Shown here: piece after piece, positions 1 to 7,998 of the stretch
Position numbering within the stretch: position 1 is the stretch's first letter
Layout of the letters: the number at the start of each line of letters is the position of its first letter
Source of the DNA: Geodermatophilus aquaeductus
GTDB taxonomy: Bacteria; Actinomycetota; Actinomycetes; Mycobacteriales; Geodermatophilaceae
DNA: 64,000 bases
Assembly (NCBI RefSeq): GCF_900182545.1
Contig: NZ_FXTJ01000010.1
Span: 62,001-126,000, forward strand
Direction of reading: 5' to 3'
Made by a program: the position numbers and the translations under genes
Notes under the pieces: generated by a model
Told to the model about the DNA's origin: nothing
Databases searched by the model: none
Seen by the model: the letters and a program-made list of their open reading frames with translations, nothing else

Positions 1-47
1 CGGCCCTCCGAACCACGGGCCCAGCCGGAGCGAGGAGACCGATCGCC

Positions 48-899
48 ATGTCCCGCTCGACCGACGCCGCGCCCGGCGCCCACCGCGCGGACCCCGGGAC
101 CACCGACCCTCCCGGCGACGCCGACCCCACCTCCCCGGCACGTCCGAACCTCTCGGGCGACCTCGACGCCATCCTCGTCAGCCCGCCGGACTTCCGCCGG
201 CGCTCGCTCGGCTACGACCGCCTCGAGGTCGACAACTACGTGGCCTGGGTGGAGGCGGAACTGCAGAGCAGCCGCCGCGAGACCGAGGACGTGCTGGAGC
301 GCTACGGCCGGTGCTCCGCCGAGCTGGCGCTGGCCCGGCAGCTGCTCGCCCACTCGCCCGCCGGGCAGGAGATGGTCCACCTGACCGAGCGGATCGGCAC
401 CATCCTCCAGCTGGCCGCCGACGAGGCCGCCGAGCTCACCGACACCGCCCGGGCCGAGGCCGAGCGGCTGCGCGCCGAGGCCGAGGCCGACCGGACCCTG
501 GCCGCCCAGGCCCGCGAGCGGATCGACGCCGAGCGCGCCCGCCTGGCCGCCGAGGCCGCGCAGGAGCGCGCCCGCCTCGGCGCCGAGGCCGCCGAGCGCC
601 GCGAGCAGCTCGACCGCGAGGCCGCCGAGCGCCGCGCCCGCGAGGCGCACGAGGCCGCCGAACGGATCGAGCGGGCGGCGGAGGCGGCGCGCGCGGCGCA
701 GGACGCGGAGACGGCCGCCGCCGAGCGGCAGCTGGCCGACGTCCGCGCCGCCGTCGCCGAGCTGGAGCGCCGCCAGGAGGCCGTCCGGTCGTCGCTGGCG
801 CGGATGGCCGACCGGCTCGACGACGCCCTCGCGGAGCTGGCCACCACCCTGCCCACGGCGGGCCTGCGGCTGGAGGTGCCACAGCAGGCCGCCTCCTGA
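48..899 (+). CDS. DivIVA-like coiled-coil protein
   Basis: Predicted cytoplasmic 283-residue protein. Residues 1-33 are Pro/Asp-rich and probably disordered. Residues 34-72 contain NLSGDL, FRRRSLGYD and VDNYVAWVEAEL; the GYDxxxVDxYV pattern resembles the membrane-targeting head of DivIVA/Wag31 proteins. From about residue 70, and most strongly from about 130 to 260, the sequence is Ala/Glu/Arg-rich and almost certainly a long coiled coil. A GAGGAG lies upstream of the ATG. It has a paralogue at 34211-35125 with the same head motif. The head suggests a polar or septal scaffold, but true DivIVA function is not shown. The PAP2/kinase gene follows after 36 bp and may be cotranscribed. Confidence 0.75.
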   Translation: MSRSTDAAPGAHRADPGTTDPPGDADPTSPARPNLSGDLDAILVSPPDFRRRSLGYDRLEVDNYVAWVEAELQSSRRETEDVLERYGRCSAELALARQLLAHSPAGQEMVHLTERIGTILQLAADEAAELTDTARAEAERLRAEAEADRTLAAQARERIDAERARLAAEAAQERARLGAEAAERREQLDREAAERRAREAHEAAERIERAAEAARAAQDAETAAAERQLADVRAAVAELERRQEAVRSSLARMADRLDDALAELATTLPTAGLRLEVPQQAAS

Positions 900-935
900 C
901 CCGCGCAGTGTCCCGGGGAGCGGGGAGGAGGGGTC

Positions 936-3122
936 ATGGACCTGCCTGCCGACCGGACGACCCCGGTGGCCGTCCCCGTCGCCCAGGGCGCGGCGGTGCG
1001 GCGGACCCGCCGGCCGTCCGGAGGGCCGCCCGCGCTGCCCCGCCACGTCCGGGCCAGCGGCGTCGGATGGCTGCTGGCCGCGGTGCTGCTGATCGCGGCC
1101 GTGCCGGTGGTCTTCTCCGGCGGGCTGCGCGGCGTCGCCGTGGCGGTGACCGTCGCCGACGACGCGGGCACCCGGTGGCTGGGGGAGGTGGTCCCCCCGG
1201 GGCTCTCCCGGGTCCTCGCCGCGCCCGCCTCGTGGCCGGTGCTGTCCACAGTCCCGCCGCTGCTCCTGGTCGCGCTGGTCGTGCTGCGCCGCTTCCGGCA
1301 CCTGGTCATCTGGCTGGCGGCGATCACGGTCCTGCAGGTCGTCGCGGGGAACCTGCTCGCCTCCCGGGCACACCGGCCGAGGCCGTTCGGGGTGGCCTTC
1401 GGCACCGAGTGGCAGGGCTGGGCCATGCCCTCGCTGCAGATGACCCTGTTCTCCGCGGGCGCGGTCACCCTCCTGTACTCGCTGGTGCCCGCGGGGCGGT
1501 GGCGCGACCGGGGGAAGTGGATCGCCACGGCGGTCGTCGCGCTGGCCGGCCTCGGACGGATCGCCCTGGGCGTGGACGCACCCACCGACGTGCTCGTCGG
1601 TGTCGTGCTGGGGGTGACCGTTCCGCTGCTGGCCTTCCGCTGGTTCGCGCCCGATGCGGTGTTCCCGGTCGGCTACCGGCGCGGCCGCACCGCCCACCTG
1701 GACGTGGGCGGTGCCCGCGGGGAGGCGATCCGGCGCGCGCTGCGCGACCAGCTCGGCCTGGTGGCCGACGAGGTCGTCCCGTTCGGCCTGGCCGGCTCGG
1801 CCGGGTCCACCCCGCTGCGGATCCGCGTCGCCGGGGACCCGCCGCGGGTGCTGTTCGGGAAGCTGTACGCCAAGAGCCACCTGCAGGCCGACCGCTGGTT
1901 CAAGCTCGGGCGGGAGCTGCTCTACGGGCAGCTGGAGGACGAGCGGCCGTTCACCACGGTGCGCCGGCTGGTGCAGCAGGAGGACTACGCGCTGTCCCTG
2001 ATGCACCGGGCCGGCGTGCCGAGTCCCACCCCCTACGGATTCGTGGAGCTCACCCCGGAGCGGGAGTACCTGCTCGTCACCGAGTTCTTCGAGGGCGCGG
2101 TCGAGCTCGGCGAGGTCGAGGGCGCCATCGACGACCGGGTCCTCGACGACGGCCTGGGCATCGTCCGCAGGCTCTGGGACGCCGGGCTCGCCCACCGCGA
2201 CCTCAAACCGGCCAACCTGCTGGTCCGCGACGGCCGTCTCCTGCTCATCGACGTGGCCTTCGCCGAGGCGCGGCCCAGCCCGTGGCGGCAGGCCGTCGAC
2301 CTGGCGAACATGATGCTGTGCCTGGCGCTGCGCAGCGATCCCGGCCGGGTGTACGACCGGGCGCTGCGGCAGTTCGGCGTCGAGGAGATCACCGAGGCGT
2401 TCGCCGCCGCCCGCGGTCTGGCGCTGCCCTCCCAGCTGCGCCGGATGATGCGCAGCCAGGGGCGGGACCTGCACGCGGAGTTCGTCGCCCTGCTGCCCCG
2501 TGCCCCGCGGCCGATCCCCGTCCAGCGCTGGACCGCCCGCCGGGCGGCGCTGCTCGCGGCCGCCCTCGCCGTCCTCTTCGTGGCCCAGGAGATCGTCGTC
2601 TGGGGCCGGCTGGACCCGCTGCCGCGCGAGGGTGACCTCTACGCCGGTGCGGTCTCCTGCACCGACGCCGAGGGGCTGTGGCTGCTCGCCCAGTCGGTGC
2701 CGTCGGCCTCGCGGGTGCCGTGCGTGCGCGCGCAGCCGGCGGGGTGGACCCTCGGCTCCCAGACGGTCACCAGCGGCCGGTCCGTGCTCACCTTCGACCA
2801 CGACCGGGCGGGTCCGCACGCCCTGGTGGCGACGCTGACCGCCGCGTGCGACCGGGGGAGTGCCCCCGAGATCGACCCGGCGGGGACCGGACTCCGGCGC
2901 TACCAGGGAGGGGACCCGTCGGATCCCCGCGTCACCCTCCGCTTCGACGTCTTCGCGGGTGGCTGTCTGACGACGCGCCTGGTGTCCCCGCCGGTGGGCC
3001 AGGCCCTGCTCACCGGCGACCTGTCCCGGGTGATCGGCTTCGTCCCCCGGGCCGACCTCGCGCGGCTGGTGGAGCAGCGCTCGGACGGGCGGCTGCACCT
3101 GGACCCGCCGGACGCCGGGTGA
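936..3122 (+). CDS. Degenerate PAP2 domain fused to a protein kinase-like domain
   Basis: 728-residue membrane protein. Residues ~40-250 form a PAP2-like multi-span domain: HRPRPFG (~146) matches motif C1, but motif C2 reads PSLQ instead of PSGH, and C3 reads GRIALGVDAPTDVLVG with Asp where the nucleophilic His of SRxxxxxHxxxD should be. Residues ~255-530 resemble a RIO/LPS-kinase-like fold: a candidate ATP lysine in LFGKLYAK, catalytic loop AHRDLKPANLL (~418-428) and LIDVAF (~437) in place of DFG. A further membrane segment lies at ~535-556, followed by a ~170-residue, probably extracytoplasmic tail. The kinase motifs look intact while the phosphatase histidines are absent. Substrate unknown; an envelope role is inferred from topology. 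Confidence 0.75.
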   Translation: MDLPADRTTPVAVPVAQGAAVRRTRRPSGGPPALPRHVRASGVGWLLAAVLLIAAVPVVFSGGLRGVAVAVTVADDAGTRWLGEVVPPGLSRVLAAPASWPVLSTVPPLLLVALVVLRRFRHLVIWLAAITVLQVVAGNLLASRAHRPRPFGVAFGTEWQGWAMPSLQMTLFSAGAVTLLYSLVPAGRWRDRGKWIATAVVALAGLGRIALGVDAPTDVLVGVVLGVTVPLLAFRWFAPDAVFPVGYRRGRTAHLDVGGARGEAIRRALRDQLGLVADEVVPFGLAGSAGSTPLRIRVAGDPPRVLFGKLYAKSHLQADRWFKLGRELLYGQLEDERPFTTVRRLVQQEDYALSLMHRAGVPSPTPYGFVELTPEREYLLVTEFFEGAVELGEVEGAIDDRVLDDGLGIVRRLWDAGLAHRDLKPANLLVRDGRLLLIDVAFAEARPSPWRQAVDLANMMLCLALRSDPGRVYDRALRQFGVEEITEAFAAARGLALPSQLRRMMRSQGRDLHAEFVALLPRAPRPIPVQRWTARRAALLAAALAVLFVAQEIVVWGRLDPLPREGDLYAGAVSCTDAEGLWLLAQSVPSASRVPCVRAQPAGWTLGSQTVTSGRSVLTFDHDRAGPHALVATLTAACDRGSAPEIDPAGTGLRRYQGGDPSDPRVTLRFDVFAGGCLTTRLVSPPVGQALLTGDLSRVIGFVPRADLARLVEQRSDGRLHLDPPDAG

Positions 3123-3175
3123 TCGGCGGCCGCCGTGCCGCGAGTCGCAGGGGCGTCACCGGGACCGCGGACCGG

Positions 3176-3409
3176 TCAGGGGTCGTTGCGCGGCGTCAGG
3201 CCACAGTTGGCGAGACCGAGGTCGTCGACACCCTGCTCCTTGGCCAGGGCCGCGACCGCCGGACCGAACTTTGGACTGGCCACCTCGGTGACGAAGGTGC
3301 CGGCGCAGTTGTGGCCGGTGGGAGGGGGCGCGGCGAGCGCCGCCGGGGCGGTGGCGAGCACGGTCGCCGCAGCGAGACCCAGGGCGGCGGCCAGGTGGCG
3401 AGGGGACAC
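3176..3409 (-). CDS. Small secreted protein with one cysteine pair
   Basis: 77 residues from a GTG at 3409, which is preceded by GGAGG at good spacing; the same frame stays open further upstream but without comparable support. Residues 1-27 are a clear Sec signal peptide (SPRH, then a long Ala/Leu core, cleavage after APAALAA). The mature ~50 residues contain two cysteines (HNCAGTF and LANCGLTP), probably one disulfide after export. I do not recognise the family. It lies tail to tail with the PAP2/kinase gene, 53 bp away. Confidence 0.55.
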   Translation of the reverse strand: MSPRHLAAALGLAAATVLATAPAALAAPPPTGHNCAGTFVTEVASPKFGPAVAALAKEQGVDDLGLANCGLTPRNDP

Positions 3410-3686
3410 GGGCACCTCCGAGGACGAGGACCAGGGACCGAGTGTCTGCGCGTCGCGCGGAGCTGTCACCACCCTGCCGCGCGGTCGGGTCCGGATCCCG
3501 GTGTGCCGGATCTGCTGTGCCGGCCGTACCCGATGGCCGGGGCGCACGCCGGGTCCTTCCGGAGGTCCCCGGCCCTGAGGACAGTGGACCGGGTCGGATC
3601 GGATCCGTGGCGAGGGGAGCCGGACCCGGACGCAGGCCCGTCCTCGGGGCCGGCTCGTCGCCGCCACCGTGCAGGGGGAGATCGTC

Positions 3687-5057
3687 ATGGCCATCGACTT
3701 CACGCTCACGCCGGAGCAGAAGGTCATCCAGGAGGCGGCCCGGGAGTTCGCGCAGGACGTCCTGCAGCCGGTGGTGCGGGCGGCCGACGAGGAGCCCGAC
3801 CCCCTCCGCGCGTTCAACCTGACGAAGCCGGCCTACCGCGAGGCCGTGAAGCGGGGCATCGCCTTCTCGATGCTGCCGCGGCAGTACGGCGGCGGCGGCA
3901 TGTCGAACGTCGACTTCGTCATCGCCGCGGAGGAGATCTGTGCGGTCGACCCCGGCTTCGCGACGACGATCCTGGTGAACGGACTCGGCCTGATGCCGGT
4001 CTGGTACTACGGCACCGAGGAGCAGAAGGAACGCTTCATCCGCCGGGCCACCTCGGACACCTCCGGCGAGTTCATCGTCGGGTACGCGGCCAGCGAGCCG
4101 CCCGGCTCACCCGGCGGGACGGCGAACTTCGACGCCCCAGCGGTCAACGGCGCCGGCATGTCGGTGACCGCGACGCTGGACGGCGACGAGTACGTGGTCA
4201 ACGGCCGCAAGTACTGGCCGTGCAACGTCGGCGGCTGGGACAACCAGGGAGCCGATCTCAACCTGGTCGTCGTCCGCACCGACCGGGAGGCGGGTGGCAC
4301 CCGGGGGTTGTCGGCGATCATCGTCGAACGGGGCACCCCGGGCGTCACCTACTCGTCCATCAGCACGTCGGGCCAGCGGCTGGCCCCCAACTGCGAGATC
4401 GTCTTCGACGACGCGCGCGTCCCTGCGGCCAACCTCATCGAGGGGACGCGCGGCAACGGCGACCTGCTCATCAACCGCAACTTCGCCTGGTCGGGGCCGG
4501 TCGCCGGGATCGCTGCCGTGGGGGTGGCCCGGGCGGCCTACGAGGCGGCCCTGGACTGGGCGAAGACCTACACCGCGGGCGGACCGCAGCCGATCATCGA
4601 CTACCAGTACCCCGGCTACGTCCTCGGTGACGTCGCGGCGAAGATCGAGGCGGCGCGGTACTTCTGCTGGAAGGGCGCGCACTACATCGACGAGCACGAC
4701 TACCACGGGGAGCTCATCGGTGCGATGAACAAGGTGCTGTGCACGGAGATGCTCTTCGACTGCGTCTACAAGTGCATGCAGGTCGTCGGGGTCAACTCCG
4801 TGGACCGCAAGCACCTGTTCGAGCGGTACCTCCGCGAGGCCTCGATCCTCCCGCTCTACGACGCCGGCAACTTCGGGATGCAACGCCGGCGGATCCACGG
4901 CGTGATGGCGCACTCGTCGTTCGATCCCCGGGCACTCATGGACAACCGGGCGGTCGACTTCGACAAGTCGATGGAGGGCATCGACACCATCCCGACACCC
5001 CGTGCGGAGACCACCGGGGCGTTCACGTCGGCCCGTGCAGGAGCGCCGCAGTCCTGA
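3687..5057 (+). CDS. Acyl-CoA dehydrogenase with Asp at the usual catalytic Glu position
   Basis: 456-residue flavoprotein. The ATG at 3687 is chosen over the earlier in-frame GTG because GGGGGAG sits just upstream. N-terminal helical domain: TLTPEQKVIQEAAREFAQ; middle beta domain: GYAASEPPGSPGG and NGRKYWPCN; C-terminal helical domain: INRNFAWSGP. The family oxidises an acyl-CoA at C2-C3 with electrons passed to ETF. In most members the C-terminal base lies in a YEGT(N/A)xIQ motif; here the equivalent stretch is LYDAGNFGMQRRR, giving Asp392. Some cyclic acyl-CoA dehydrogenases also use Asp, so an unusual substrate is plausible. There is no adjacent ETF or CoA ligase to indicate a pathway. 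Confidence 0.85.
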   Translation: MAIDFTLTPEQKVIQEAAREFAQDVLQPVVRAADEEPDPLRAFNLTKPAYREAVKRGIAFSMLPRQYGGGGMSNVDFVIAAEEICAVDPGFATTILVNGLGLMPVWYYGTEEQKERFIRRATSDTSGEFIVGYAASEPPGSPGGTANFDAPAVNGAGMSVTATLDGDEYVVNGRKYWPCNVGGWDNQGADLNLVVVRTDREAGGTRGLSAIIVERGTPGVTYSSISTSGQRLAPNCEIVFDDARVPAANLIEGTRGNGDLLINRNFAWSGPVAGIAAVGVARAAYEAALDWAKTYTAGGPQPIIDYQYPGYVLGDVAAKIEAARYFCWKGAHYIDEHDYHGELIGAMNKVLCTEMLFDCVYKCMQVVGVNSVDRKHLFERYLREASILPLYDAGNFGMQRRRIHGVMAHSSFDPRALMDNRAVDFDKSMEGIDTIPTPRAETTGAFTSARAGAPQS

Positions 5058-5211
5058 TCCGCTGCCGGGGAGACGGTCGCCGGGGACGTCGGTGGACCGG
5101 CGGCCGTCGCCCCGGCGTCCTGTTCCGGGACGCCGTTCCGGCCTACGGTTGCGGGGACGACCGGGGCCGCGGCTCCGCGGCGCCCGCGCACCGCGCGACG
5201 GGAGGGGACCG

Positions 5212-5409
5212 GTGTTCGACACCCGCGACCGGATGGTCACCCGTGAGCACGTCCGGCACCTGCTGCCGGCCATGCAGCTCAGCCCCGATGCCGAGCGACG
5301 GCTCCTCGACCTCGCCTACCCGCTGCCGTCCCCCGTCGTGGCGGAGGAGTTCGCGCGGCTCGGCTTCAGCCCCGAGGTGCTCGTCGACCGGATGGGCGGC
5401 AGTCCCTGA
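5212..5409 (+). CDS. Small hypothetical protein (65 aa)
   Basis: GTG start at 5212 with GGAGGGG immediately upstream. The 65 residues (MFDTRDRMVTREHVRHLL... to ...VLVDRMGGSP) are predicted helical and soluble, with a pattern like RHLLPAMQLSPDAERRLLDLAYP. I do not recognise it. A candidate -10 (TACGGT, 5144-5149) lies about 60 bp upstream. Its last 44 bp overlap the 3' end of the zinc-ribbon gene on the other strand. Confidence 0.55.
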   Translation: MFDTRDRMVTREHVRHLLPAMQLSPDAERRLLDLAYPLPSPVVAEEFARLGFSPEVLVDRMGGSP

Positions 5410-5617
5410 CGCCGCTGTCGCCACCGCTCCGTGGGACGGTCCCGGCCGGCCGGCCGGCCGACCGCTGCTCGAGCTGCGCGTACGTGAGGGTGGTGTCCCA
5501 CCGGTGTCCGCACGTCGCGCTCAGGCACTTCCAGTCGTCGATCAGCACCAGGCGTTCCATGTCCGTCCGCCAGAGGTGGAGGACCTGCCCGCTCGCGCAC
5601 TCGGGACACCGTTCCAC
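5366..5617 (-). CDS. Small zinc-ribbon-like protein
   Basis: 83 residues if the GTG at 5617 is the start; no strong ribosome binding site is visible, so the start is uncertain. It opens with ERCPECASG, followed about 25 residues later by KCLSATCGHRWD, giving a CPxC...CxxxxCxH pattern like a treble-clef or zinc-ribbon metal site. The remainder is Arg/Gly-rich and probably disordered. Function unknown; small ribbons of this kind often bind nucleic acid or act as adaptors. It lies 140 bp downstream of the DUF6653 gene on the same strand. Confidence 0.5.
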   Translation of the reverse strand: MERCPECASGQVLHLWRTDMERLVLIDDWKCLSATCGHRWDTTLTYAQLEQRSAGRPAGTVPRSGGDSGVRDCRPSGRRAPRG

Positions 5618-5757
5618 GAGACCACCGACCCGTCCGGCGCCGTCGCCGGGTTGCTGCCGGGGACGACACCGGCACGCGGCACCGGCGCCGGTGGCTCGGC
5701 CCCGCCTCGCGCCCAGCGTGCGCCCGCCCGGCGGGCGCGGCCACCGGGGGAGTGGCG

Positions 5758-6309
5758 TCAGGCGGCGGGCCGCCGCTCGTCGGTCCCTGGCGGGACGACG
5801 TCGTCGTGGAGGATCGCCATGCGGTCGAGGAACCAGTTCTTGCCGGCCATGTGCACCGCCAGCCCGCAGAGCGTCATCCACCCGTCGCGGGCGACCAGGC
5901 CCCGGGCCAGCACCAGCGCCCCCGCCGTGTTGAGCCCGAGCAGGACGTTCGGCGCCACCCGGTGCCTCGGGGGCACGGGCACGGCCTTGCGGTTGGTCCA
6001 GTACGGCTCGCCCAGCACCGCCTTGGAGGCCCAGGAGTCCAGGGACCGCGGCGGCGGGAACGCCCGCGGGTTGACGAGGGCCCACGCGCAGACGGCGCCC
6101 ACCGGGAGCAGCGACCACCGGCCGATCCGGGCGCGGCTCCAGACGGCGCCGGCGAACAGCGCGGGGATGGGGATGCGGGTGTAGACGCTCCACGGGTTGG
6201 CGTGGCGCGCCCACCCCTCGTCGTCGAGACCGAACACCCGCTCGGCCGTGGTCGGCGTCCTGGCGACCGGAGCCGTCGCCGGACCTGTCACCGGTCCTGT
6301 CGTGGTCAT
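5758..6309 (-). CDS. DUF6653-like membrane protein
   Basis: 183 residues from the ATG at 6309; the open frame extends to 6621 but the longer version has a poor N terminus. Conserved-looking segments: RVFGLDDEGWARHANPWSVYTR near the start, then two hydrophobic spans (IPALFAGAVWSRARIG and WSLLPVGAVCAWALVNP), SWASKAVLGEPYWTNR, and a hydrophobic C-terminal half ending in HMAGKNWFLDRMAIL. The HxNPWSVYTR and KNWFxDRM patterns are what I associate with DUF6653. Function unknown. It is divergent from the cupin gene, with 154 bp between the starts. Confidence 0.65.
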   Translation of the reverse strand: MTTTGPVTGPATAPVARTPTTAERVFGLDDEGWARHANPWSVYTRIPIPALFAGAVWSRARIGRWSLLPVGAVCAWALVNPRAFPPPRSLDSWASKAVLGEPYWTNRKAVPVPPRHRVAPNVLLGLNTAGALVLARGLVARDGWMTLCGLAVHMAGKNWFLDRMAILHDDVVPPGTDERRPAA

Positions 6310-6463
6310 CCCCGTACGGTCCGCCGCTCGGGCCGCCGCCGACACGGGGTCAGCCCGGGTCCCGGGGCAGGGTCGGCCCCGGTCGTCTGACCGGTGCGGC
6401 GGCCCCCGGCGCGGCGGAGGGTGGGAGGCGATCGGTCCCTCCCCGACGACGGAAGGCCCCACC

Positions 6464-6832
6464 ATGGCGTCCGGACCCGCAGTCGCTCCCCAGCCCCCAC
6501 CGGACTTCGGCGGGAGGCTCGAGCGGACCGAGGTCCAGCGCGGACCCTCCTCGATCCCCGGCCGGGAGATCGTCCAGGTCCTCACCCGGATCCCGGTCGG
6601 CGTCTCGTCGGGCTGGCACACCCATCCCGGCGAGGAGGTCGGCTACATCCTCGCCGGCACGGTGACGATGGCCGTCCGCGGCCGCGTGACCCGGACGCTG
6701 CACGCGGGTGACGGGTTCCTCATCCCGCCCGGCGTCCCGCACGACGCGCGCGACGTCGGTCCCGGGACGGGGCAGATGCTCTCGACCTACGTCGTGGAGG
6801 CCGGGCGGCCGCTGGTCACCCTCCTCGGCTGA
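6464..6832 (+). CDS. Small single-domain cupin protein
   Basis: 122 residues from the ATG at 6464 (GGAAGG upstream). Cupin motif 1 is GWHTHPGEEVGYILAG, with the two His and the Glu that would bind a metal; motif 2 is GDGFLIPPGVPHDARD, with the third His. This is a complete metal-binding cupin barrel. Such small stand-alone cupins bind or convert small molecules, and the sequence does not show which. The stop overlaps the start of the next gene by one base (TGATG), so the two are probably translationally coupled. Confidence 0.85.
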   Translation: MASGPAVAPQPPPDFGGRLERTEVQRGPSSIPGREIVQVLTRIPVGVSSGWHTHPGEEVGYILAGTVTMAVRGRVTRTLHAGDGFLIPPGVPHDARDVGPGTGQMLSTYVVEAGRPLVTLLG

Positions 6833-7320
6833 TGGAACGACGTGCCGGCTCCGTGGCCGGCGACCGCCCCTCGCTCTGGACCGGAGCGCTGGCCGGGTAC
6901 GCGGCCAGCCGCACCATGGACGCCGTCACGGGCTGGTTCCACGGCCGGCAGAGCGGGGCCTCGCGGCAGCGGGAGCAGGAGATCGCGCCGGGCGGCACGC
7001 TCGCGCAGCTCGGCAGGCGGCTCGGCCGCGCCGCGGGGCGCGACCTCGACGACGCGACGGCGGACCGGGTGGGGACCGCCGTGCACCGCGCGTTCGGCGT
7101 CACCTACGGGGTGGTCGCCGCGGCCCTGGTGCGCCGGGGGGTGCACCCGCTCCGCGCCGGCCTCCTCGTCGGTGCGGGCGCGTTCCTGCTCGTCGACGAG
7201 GGCACGGCGCTGCCGACGTTGACCTCCTACCCGCTGGTGAGCCACGCCCGCGGCGTCGTCGGGCACGCGACGGTGGGGACGGGGATCGGCCTCCTGCTCT
7301 GGCTGACCGGACGGTCCTGA
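6832..7320 (+). CDS. Hypothetical membrane protein coupled to the cupin
   Basis: 162 residues; the ATG shares one base with the cupin stop. A short N-terminal hydrophobic stretch (LWTGALAGYAASRTMDAV) is followed by a polar region rich in Arg/Gln/Asp. A C-terminal half then has two or three hydrophobic helices (AFGVTYGVVAAALV, AGLLVGAGAFLLVDEGTAL, HATVGTGIGLLLWLTG). The layout recalls DUF1440/YagU-type inner-membrane proteins, but I would not assign it firmly. Its 3' end faces the terpene-cyclase-like gene, 18 bp away. Confidence 0.6.
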   Translation: MERRAGSVAGDRPSLWTGALAGYAASRTMDAVTGWFHGRQSGASRQREQEIAPGGTLAQLGRRLGRAAGRDLDDATADRVGTAVHRAFGVTYGVVAAALVRRGVHPLRAGLLVGAGAFLLVDEGTALPTLTSYPLVSHARGVVGHATVGTGIGLLLWLTGRS

Positions 7321-7338
7321 CCGGGGCGGTGCCGACCC

Positions 7339-7992
7339 TCAGGCGTGCACCGACCGGCCGGCCGCGTCGTCGCGGAAGGCCTCCGGGTGCGCCCGCGCCC
7401 GGGCCATCAGCCCCGTGTAGGCGGCGTCGAGGACGAAGCAGAGGACGCCGATCGTGAGGACGAACGCGGACCCCTCGTGCACGCCGAAGACGACCGTCGG
7501 CGCGGCGGTCCCCACCCACTTGGCGACGGCGATGGTCAGCGACTGGCCGCGCGGTCCGCCGCGGGCCACGAACATCGCCAGGAACAGGCCGGACATCAAC
7601 AGGTTCTGCAGGAACGCGGTGTACCGCGCCGCCTGGGGGAAGTCGAACTCCGCGACGAAGGCCCACTGGACGACGAAGGCCGTCGCGAACAGCCCGGTCG
7701 TGGCCCAGGCGAACAGCGTGCGCGTGACCCAGGGCGGGAACTCGGCGCGGCCGTACCGCAGGAAGGTGGCGACGATGACCAGGTCCGCCAGCACCCAGGC
7801 GACGTTCACCCACGCCTGCAGGCCCGGCTCGTTGGCCAGGCCCCACACCGAGTAGATCGACTCCCAGGCGATGTTGAGGGCGAGCGCGGCCACCGGCAGC
7901 GCGTAGGTCCGCTGGGCGAACCCGATCCGGATCGCCTCGACGTAGACCACCGTCCAGGCGATCCCGCTGAGCGCGGTGAGGAGGAGGACCAC
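7339..7992 (-). CDS. Transmembrane terpene cyclase-like protein
   Basis: 217 residues, about seven hydrophobic helices, GTG start 6 bp after the sdhB stop, so it is probably the last gene of the sdh operon. Helix 2 reads ALNIAWESIY (Glu44) and the last helix FVLDAAYTGLM (Asp189). Membrane-bound terpene cyclases of the fungal Pyr4 type, and their bacterial relatives, share a seven-helix fold with an essential Glu in an N-x-x-W-E motif and an Asp in the last helix; both are present with similar spacing. The assignment rests on that pattern. No prenyltransferase or epoxidase is adjacent, so substrate is unknown and a non-cyclase role remains possible. Confidence 0.55.
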   Translation of the reverse strand: MVLLLTALSGIAWTVVYVEAIRIGFAQRTYALPVAALALNIAWESIYSVWGLANEPGLQAWVNVAWVLADLVIVATFLRYGRAEFPPWVTRTLFAWATTGLFATAFVVQWAFVAEFDFPQAARYTAFLQNLLMSGLFLAMFVARGGPRGQSLTIAVAKWVGTAAPTVVFGVHEGSAFVLTIGVLCFVLDAAYTGLMARARAHPEAFRDDAAGRSVHA

Positions 7993-7998
7993 CGGAGG

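Noticed and set aside
311..2635. 774-codon plus-strand frame over the first two genes
   Set aside because: It is a shifted frame of the coiled-coil and PAP2/kinase genes with Arg/Ala/Pro shadow composition.
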